Shown here in pieces: positions 57,153 through 64,000 of a DNA stretch of 64,000 nucleotides. Position numbers and translations under genes: made by a program. The stretch's first letter is position 1. Each line of letters opens with the position of its first letter. Source of the DNA: Symbiodinium natans (lineage: Eukaryota > Sar > Dinophyceae > Suessiales > Symbiodiniaceae); NCBI GenBank assembly GCA_905221605.1, contig CAJNDS010002804.1:188001-252000 (forward strand). Direction: 5' to 3'. The notes under the pieces are model-generated. The model saw only the letters and a program-made list of their open reading frames with translations, was not told where the DNA came from and ran no database searches.

Positions 57153-58792
57153 CATCTGTTCTTACACCTTTGCGCTGGGTTTGTTGAAACAGGCCCTTCC
57201 CTGCATGCCCAGGACAGGGAAGGAGGGCCTCCCGAGATAAGTGTGTTTAGAAGAACGCGCGATTTTGCAAGGTTTTGGCATGTCGAGTCTCGCCGTAGCA
57301 AAGACATGCGATAACTACAGCATGTCCGGTAGTGCGCAAACCCCACAGCTGATGCTCCCGCAATTGAGGTTGTCGATGTCCCCAAGCGCGCTGCTTCGAC
57401 ATCCTGAGCTGAAGCACCGGATTCTGGTTCTTGGATCGCATTCCTGCGCAGCTTCCGACAGTGCAGTCTTCTCCTTAGTTATGTGGTTTCTTCTGTCCAT
57501 AAGCCCCGGCAAAACGACCACACATTGAAGCAGTCTCACACGTCGCGCTGTGATGGAGGCGTGGAGGCTGCTGCAACGCATGGCGCAAGCTTGCACACGG
57601 GCTTGCCACATACTCACGTGATGGCCTATTGATCTTCCAGCTGCCGGACGTTCACGAGGGGCATTTCTTGGGTCTTCACGGCATATCCTGGCGCAGTCCC
57701 AGCAACAGGAGCCAGCGCAAGGTGGCCAGCTGCAGCTGACCAGCGCAGCGTGGGAACTCGCAGATGCAGCAGGTCCTCGATTCCCAGAGCTCGCCGGAGC
57801 TTAAGCAGGTCGGCGGCGCGGTCCGGCTCACTGAAGTCACTGAAGGCCCTTTCTGTGTCATCTCACCTGCGCCGCTGCGCAGCTGTGTGCAAGCAGGCTG
57901 CCAAAATAGCATCGGCAAAATGTCGAACTTGTTGCAAGTTGCCACGGACGTCACGACCACATCGCAGTGTCCCGCGAGGACTGCTCGAATCCATCGGGAA
58001 GGATCGCCCGGCGTTGTCGACTCGCAGTCTGGCACACAGGGGATCCACCGATGTCCGTCGATCATGAGCCGCTCCGAGCCCCTGATTGGGTTCCCTTTGC
58101 CGAGGCTCCGCGTTCTTGGCACCACGAACCTGCGGGTTCCTTGCTTATTCAGATGCTCAGAAGCTTTGTAGACACTGTACTCGTAGAGTGAGTACCTTAC
58201 CTACTTCATCTGTTACTTAGAAACACAGTAGTTGTTACTTATAGAAGCACAGTAGTTGTCTGACCTCCGAGGTTGCAGACACTTCTGTCTATCCGGAGTC
58301 GCCATCTGGTCACAGCGTCTCGCTGGCTTGATTCGTTTGCCCTTCAGCGAACAGGCATCCTTAAGTAGATACACTTTTGGAGGTTCCGAAAAATGAAAGC
58401 CTCAACCCCGAACCATAGATAAACGGGAAGAGAGGCGCTACGGGCCTGCGTTTTCAGGGTTGAGCCCCATGGCCTTCAGTATGTAGGGCGCTAGCATTCT
58501 GACATCCCAATATGTTCAAGGTAACGAGCCCGAGGCATGCCGGGAATCTGCAAAAACCCAAAACACATCAAAGTACCCCAAGTCTCCTCCATCCCTCCTT
58601 CTGCAATGCGCCTGTTTGCCATCCGGCTCCACCTTCCACAATGGAACCGACCCCCTTTAGATGGAATGTTTGGGAATCGGCCTCGCAGTCTGTGTGCGGA
58701 GGTGCCTCCCGTAGATGCGGACATAGAAGTCTCGTTCAAGCTCCCAATCACCCAAAAGGCTGGCAGGTACACCCCCCCCTATAACCCCCCTC

Positions 58793-58883
58793 AACCATAT
58801 TCTATTCGTGGGGTGGGAAGCCGCCCAGATTTCAAAAATCCCTCCCCATATTCTATCGATGGGACGGCCCAAATTCAAAAATA
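58793..58883. repeat. imperfect tandem duplication around CCATATTCTAT
   Basis: Two copies of a roughly 40-bp unit begin CCATATTCTAT (58794 and 58846), and both run to TTCAAAAAT through a GTGGG/ATGGG and GCCC core. No coding context is established. Confidence 0.6.
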
Positions 58884-59294
58884 GCATGCCCCCCCCCTCC
58901 CGCCCGAAAATTAAGTTCTGTCTACTTTAGGATGCCTATAAGCCCACCGCTTCTTTCAGAAGCTTCCACTCCATCAGAAGCACCAACACCATCTGCCTCA
59001 CATTTTAACAGGATGCACCTGCGAGACTGGTGGGTGAGCTGTGTGCGCGCTTCGTGCTCCGAGACATTGCTGCACGTGGGAAGAACCAGGCCGGGCTTTC
59101 TCGCAGTGAATTTGATCATTCCCTCCCTGGGCCCCCCTAACTCCCCTCAAACACATCCCGACTGTTGCATCACACTTGCCCTCAGGAACATTCTGGCGAA
59201 GCATCCGTCCAGCTTCGGGGGTGTTCCCCCCCTTCTGCTCGAGTCTGCACAGAAGTACGCAGAGCACTCGGGCTCCAGGTATCGAAGCGTTCGG

Positions 59295-61491
59295 ATGCCG
59301 CTGCGTGGATTTGGAACCAACGGAGTGCAGGGAGAACAGGCAGCGCAGCGGCAGCACGTGGTGATCACATGTGATCACCCAAGAGCCAGTCGAACACATC
59401 GAAGAAGTCATTTTTGAAAGGTACAGAAGTCTTTGAAGATGTTTTTCCAGCTTGGTGGGCGCATGGTTGGCTCCTCAGCATAAGCTAGCGTCACTGCAAC
59501 ATCTGCAACAGAACATGACCAACATCTTTAAGCCCCGTGCATGGCGAGGTTGACACGGCGGTGCTTTATGACAATCATGCTGACATCGGGCATGCCATCG
59601 CCAAGAGCAAGATACCACGCGAGGAGGTGTGCACCTCCTGGAGAAGCAAAGGGTTCCGGAGTTGCAGTCTGAGAAAGATGAACTGTGTCTGTGAGGTATT
59701 CATCGTCAGCAAGATTCCGCCCACTCAGATGGGTCTTGTCCTATGTCCCACATGCTGTCAAACGACACAGTCAGCATATGACAGCATGTTGTAGCCAAGC
59801 AAACCAAGCAAAGCCATACCCTGGTGAAGCTGGCCTCGACGCTCAGGATATGACGAAACCTACGATGCGGTCCTCCGAAGTGTCGACGAACTTGGCACGC
59901 ACCTGGACTTAGTCCGGCACTCAGAGGACCTCCGTGCCGCAAGCTTCCGTTCTCGACGTCTTCTGATCAAAGGTGCTGCTACACTGGCCTTCCAACTTTG
60001 ACTCCAAGGAACCATTCATGATCAGTGGCAACTGCCAGATGACCTGCTGCACCTAATGCATCTCCCAGCGCTGCGTAGCTTTGCGTACCCCACCCGAGCT
60101 TGCGTGGAGGATCCGCTCCCTGAGTGTGCCAGCGTGTCCTGGCGGGCATGCCGAGCTGCAGCATGGAAAGGGCTTGAAAGAGCCTTCAAAGCTGGAAAGG
60201 CCATGCCTGCACCACCAAGCATGCTTGGCAGACCTGACAAGATGCCGGTGTCAGGTGCGAGCGCTGGGCGTGTCAAACTTCGGCGTGCAGCACCTGTCTG
60301 CACTCTTGGCGGATGGTCCATCTCTGCCGATCGCTGTGAACCAGGTGCAGACACGTACTGCTGCCGTCTGTTGCAGCTGGTGTAGTGGGGAATTTTTCAA
60401 CGTAGTGCTGATTGGATGTCGTTATCGACTTTTAGGCCTCAAGGGCCTAAGCCTGATTCCACGTGGCTTGAGCTCAACATGTCTGAATGCGTAGATGTAT
60501 AGGTAGATACAAATGGGCCTTGGCCGTAACATCTCTCTGATTTGAATCAAACATGACCAGGGAATTCTAGACTGGAGCTTGGCAGCATGACGAAGCATTC
60601 TTTAGGATAAAGGAGGCAGCGTAATATGGGCGATCCTACCTCAACGCTGATTTTTCATCCTCGAAGCAAACCACAATTGACCCGTTTGATTGCACTTACC
60701 GAACAGGTGATCGTGTGACCTGGCCCTTAAAGCACTGGCTTGGTGGGAAGGTGGTAGCGTATGTTTTCGCTGCTTGAGAACGAAAAGATGCTGACCAGAT
60801 CGAGCTTCATCCATGGTGGCCGCAGCTGGCTCTGCGAAAGCGCCTCGGCCGCAATGCTGCGTCTGCCCAACAAAGTCTCTTCTTAAAACCCCCCCCCCAT
60901 GGGGCGAAGAACTTAAACATGGGATCTTTGGAGCAGCCAGCCGAAGCATGTCTATTGTTTTTCACAGCTGGCAGATGCATGGACTGAAGAAACAGCTGCA
61001 TTGATTAGCTAATGTGGACCAAGGTATTGCAAAGAGAAGCGCATAGCCTTGATGGCTGCACCGACACCTTCCCGAGTTGCGTGCTTTGTTCCACTCGTGA
61101 CAAGTTCCGCTGCATACCGTTTCCACTTGCCAGGCTTACGGATCCTTGGGAAGTTCCCTACTGGGTGGGGCAACGCTCCGCTCGCCCGTCCTGCACCTAA
61201 AGTCGGGGGGGTTGAACATGGATCCATCGCGAGTCGGCACGAGCGCGAGAGACTCTCGATTGAGGCGGTGGTGAAGGTGTCCGAGAGGGTGGGCCGAACT
61301 CCGGCTCAGGCTCCATCAAAACACGACACGGTCACATGATTTTCACAGACATGCACAGCGGCATGCACGGCTGGGTGCACAGCTCTGAGACTCAAAGGTA
61401 GAACCCACCTTCACGTAGCTCCGAGCTTGCAAGATCTTGCAAGGTGTTGCTGCGCTGGGCTGTGCAGCAGGGCGTGGCGGTGATTCCGCAG
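59295..61491 (+). CDS. aldo-keto reductase, at least ten exons
   Basis: AKRs reduce carbonyls with NADPH on a TIM barrel. Fragments follow family order: MPLRGFGTNGV (59297), VDTAVLYDNHADIGHAIAKS (59550-59609), FIVSKIPPTQMG (59699), ETYDAVLRSVDELGTHLDLV (59854-59913), VLLHWPSNFDS (59972-60004), AAAWKGLERAFKAGKA (60150), VRALGVSNFGVQHLSALLAD (from 60256) to AVNQVQ, QIELHPWWPQ (60797), AYGSLG (61135), EAVVKVSERVGRTPAQ (61261) and VLLRWAVQQGVAVIPQ (61444-61491). The catalytic tetrad is all present: Asp in VDTA, Tyr in VLYDN, Lys in SKIPP and His in LLHWP. The NADPH-binding Lys/Arg tail after VIP was not found. Substrate cannot be inferred. Introns are short in the first half, larger after 60350. 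Confidence 0.85.
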
Positions 61492-61499
61492 AAACCCCA

Positions 61500-63355
61500 G
61501 CTAAGAGCTTTCCTGAAGTGCGATGAGGGCACCTGAAGCGCGATCACATCTCAACATCTCGCAGCTGCCAAGCGGTATCAAGCGGTTATTGTCCCATCAT
61601 TCCAAAAAGAGCACAGACGGCCAAAGAGGAGATTGGATAGGAGACATGCCCGAAACCCGCGAAGAAGTGCTTGGAGGCAGAGTGGGCTTAGCTTGCTTGC
61701 ATGGCAATCAGTCCAACTTTCAGCCATGGGTCAACGAACCTTACCCGAGCTTTAGAGGCCAGGACCGCCAAGGGTTCAAGAGATTTCACAAGCATGATGC
61801 ATGCCATGGCCCCGCAGCACTGATGGCGTCCACCAGGCCAGATTCAGCCGGGTCAACAGAAGAATATAATGATGAGTAGAATTATAATGTGAATCTTAAT
61901 TTGGCCCCGAATTTTTCATTGTCAGGTATGGCAAAATTGCTGAGGACGTGGAGCTCGGCGCACGCCCGCGGGGTGCACAGGCGGGATGCACCGGTGCATA
62001 GACGGACACAGATCAGAGAAGAGCGGAAAACAATAGAAAGCACAAACCAAGCCAGGCTGCAGTGTCTGCACCTGTTGCAAGACCTATTAAGATGCAGCCA
62101 CCAAGTTCCTTTTTTTAAATCTCTGGTTAGGCCCGGGAGGTGAAGTGGTCCGCACCAGATGGTGAGGCTCGCTCGGCTTGCTCACCTGCATCAGAGGTTG
62201 CCAATCGGGACAAGGGATATCAAAGCGCAATGTCTCGCTGGTCACAAGCAATGTGCCCATCGCAGCATAGTCTGGAGCGGCCAAAGCCTCTGCACTTGCG
62301 CAAGGCCCATGACATTTTAGGGTTTAGCGTTTGGGGTTCAGGGGTTTTAATGACAAGTGGACCGGAGTACTGGCACACGCACGACCCTTGAGCTGCCACA
62401 GGACGATGCTCATCGACAGGACAGCTTGGCTTGACAGTGGCAGCGAAGCAAAAGATGCTTAGGATTGCTCACGGGCATCATACCTTTTAGAAGTAGCACT
62501 CCTTGTTGCAGGACTTGCAATCTCAGATATTGGCCCAGTTCCGAAGGCTCAGCACGACACAGAAGGCCATGTGAGCAACCTCTTGCTGTAGCTAAAAGTT
62601 CCACTGGATGGAAAACCCTCACAGGAAGGTTCAGTTGATCATGCCCACCATGCGCCTGAAATTGAAGCCAACCTTTCAGTTGTCGAGAGTAGAGTAGAGC
62701 ATAGGAGTCTGATAAGCACAGGTCGTCCTGGGTCTGTGCATCCTTCTGGTGATGGTTTGGGCGTGACTGGGCTTGTAAAGAGAGACGTTGACTTTGTGGG
62801 ACCTGGGCCCTAGGCAAGTGCTGAGAAACCGTTAAGACATCGGAGAAAGCCCCCGGAGTACTCAGGCTCAGCCCATCCTCAAAGCTCGGGCCTCGGGCCA
62901 TCGTGCGCCTCTGTCTTTTCTGCCGAAAAGTTTTCTTTGTCCTGAGGCCGACCCCAGTGACACTGGCCAGGCCCTCACGCGGTGCACCTGGCTCACCTGG
63001 CTACTCTCCACAAAGAAGTGCGGGGCAGCCAAAGACGCGCCATTCCTGGGATGAAATCCGAAAAGGCGCGACGCGGGAATGCAGGAAACATATTGGGAAC
63101 ACATTTGCGAGCACGGAGCCGAGGAGGACAAGTTGCCTCTAAGACCTGTTGATGTCAGGCACCATCTTGGAGATCACCCGCAACGGGCCGTTGATCGCGG
63201 TAGCAGCTTGTCGAGCATGTGGATGGTGCCCAAATCTGCATGTAGACCATGACAGATAAGGACGAAAACGGACCTGTCTGGGGCCACGATATTGGCCAGG
63301 CCTGCTGCACGGCCCAGTCACTGCGGAGACCTAATGCAAGCATAGTCCAAGCATG
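61500..63355. other. 3' part of the aldo-keto reductase locus, then unassigned
   Basis: The final exon of the reductase should lie here but was not recognised. A degenerate telomere-like patch occurs at 62317-62348 (TTTTAGGGTTTAGCGTTTGG). Otherwise no gene or strong repeat. Confidence 0.4.
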
Positions 63356-63471
63356 TGGGGGTTTACGAAAATGAGTTTAAGGGACCCCTAATAAAGACCC
63401 CCCAAATAATTAGTAGGGTTCCCTTATAATAAGGACCCCAATGAGGTACCCCTAATTTCGGAAACATCCCA
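63356..63471. mobile_element. inverted-repeat element, copy B (MITE/introner-like)
   Basis: A 116-bp segment running from TGGGGGTTTACGAAAAT to AATTTCGGAAACATCCCA, so the ends are imperfect inverted repeats. Its reverse complement aligns with copy A at 7042-7150 nearly end to end. It also shares a core of about 30 bases with the dynein intron at 18577-18699. No coding capacity. Confidence 0.7.
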
Positions 63472-63479
63472 GAGGTATG

Positions 63480-63662
63480 GCTGCATAGTTGTGTCATCTG
63501 CAGGTTATCATGGGCCATCTGGTCGAGGCTGCAGGGCCACCAGTGACGGAAGATGGCCATACGCTCATCATGCTGGAACCAGCCGGTGCTGTGGAGGCCC
63601 CCCCATGTCCCCACCAGCAACCCTTTGCCGTCCCCTTACAACACGATGTGTTGTCTGCTGCC
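63480..63662 (+). CDS. possible coding exon, unrecognised
   Basis: After CATCTGCAG the frame reads VIMGHLVEAAGPPVTEDGHT then LIMLEPAGAVE. The composition is protein-like and an acceptor-like AG precedes it, with a telomere-type array downstream. No family recognised. Low confidence. Confidence 0.25.
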
Positions 63663-63741
63663 CTAAGCCCTAAACCCTAAACCCGAAACCCGAAACCCGA
63701 AACCCGAAACCCGAATCCCTAATCCCTAAACCCTAAACCCG
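63663..63741. repeat. interstitial telomere-type array with CCCGAAA variants
   Basis: About eleven heptamers: CCCTAAA at both ends and five CCCGAAA (one CCCGAAT) in the middle, then CCCTAAT. It is followed by unique sequence, so it is not a chromosome end. Confidence 0.9.
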
Positions 63742-64000
63742 CAGTAACAGCGCCACATTGTCTTGGAGCATCTCGAGGCATCACGGATCAAGATCGCCGA
63801 TCCGGAGGACGCAGCCCTCTACAGATCCCAGCCGGTGCATAACCTACATCCCCATGGGATTTTTTTCTTTTTGTTATAAAACTCAAGAGGGCATAAAAAA
63901 TGTGATTGTTAATAAGATTCTTCTAAGAGGAGTATAGTAACCAAGCCCCAAAGATGTAGGATTGTCCTTGGACACTGGGCTATCCAAAAAGTGTGCCTCA
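63742..64000. other. A/T-rich end of window
   Basis: From 63856 the sequence turns A/T-rich (TTTTTTTCTTTTTGTTATAA). No gene seen. Confidence 0.5.

Larger units (their letters stand above)
56042..59280. other. stretch without a recognised gene
   Basis: A TATC microsatellite lies at 57126-57152. A + frame at 58537-58780 (PSAMRLFAIRLHLPQWNRPP) has some coding look but no family. An imperfect duplication lies at 58793-58883. No tRNA or rRNA seen. Confidence 0.4.

Noticed and set aside
1-64000. tRNA, rRNA or snRNA genes
   Set aside because: I scanned for T-arm words (GGTTCGA), U6-like and rRNA core words; the few GGTTCGA hits (about 10193, 48306) have no matching acceptor or anticodon arms.

Overview
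The window reads as nuclear DNA of a dinoflagellate, probably a Symbiodiniaceae/Suessiales-type genome. Evidence: plant-type telomere repeats (TTTAGGG) inside the sequence; very short introns whose donors are mostly GC, sometimes GT or GA; every recognisable gene on the + strand; and an axonemal dynein, so a flagellate. These conclusions come from reading the sequence and from family knowledge; no search was run.

Layout, all on +. A PPPDE/DeSI-type cysteine protease in several exons (about 233-1010). A filler region with a degenerate GCAAGC/GTGC repeat. An intronless GPI mannosyltransferase 2 (PIG-V, 3191-4675). A long intron-rich DUSP-UBL-USP ubiquitin hydrolase (5916-14215) that no single ORF reveals. 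A dynein heavy chain of about 4138 residues (15838-28377) with one 123-nt intron. An adenylate kinase in small exons (about 29368-30593). A coiled-coil exon pair (about 32960-33177). A leucine-rich-repeat gene (about 36660-37380). A set of unassigned coding-like exons (about 38930-40070). A secreted adenosine deaminase (40761-41867, intronless). A GMC oxidoreductase split into many exons (43243 to about 48820). A J-domain exon (49603-49680). A possible WD40 exon pair (50980-51090). Two intronless ORFs of unknown function (53925-54737; 55190-56041, the latter with a membrane anchor and a PD-(D/E)XK-like signature). An aldo-keto reductase in at least ten exons (about 59295-61491).

The genes do not form a pathway. 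They look like independent housekeeping genes in a one-way array, each presumably matured by spliced-leader trans-splicing as is known for dinoflagellates. Two gene structures alternate: intronless or nearly intronless genes (PIG-V, dynein, ADA, the two unknown ORFs) and genes broken into exons of 30-100 nt.

The most interesting signal is a family of roughly 100-120 bp inverted-repeat elements (7042-7150, 63356-63471, probably 31451-31552). The only intron of the dynein gene (18577-18699) shares a core with them and is flanked by a 6-bp direct repeat. This suggests introner-like elements that create introns. A second unusual signal is an intron built almost entirely of TTTAGGG telomere-type repeats (10342-10413), with another telomere array in an intron of the GMC gene.
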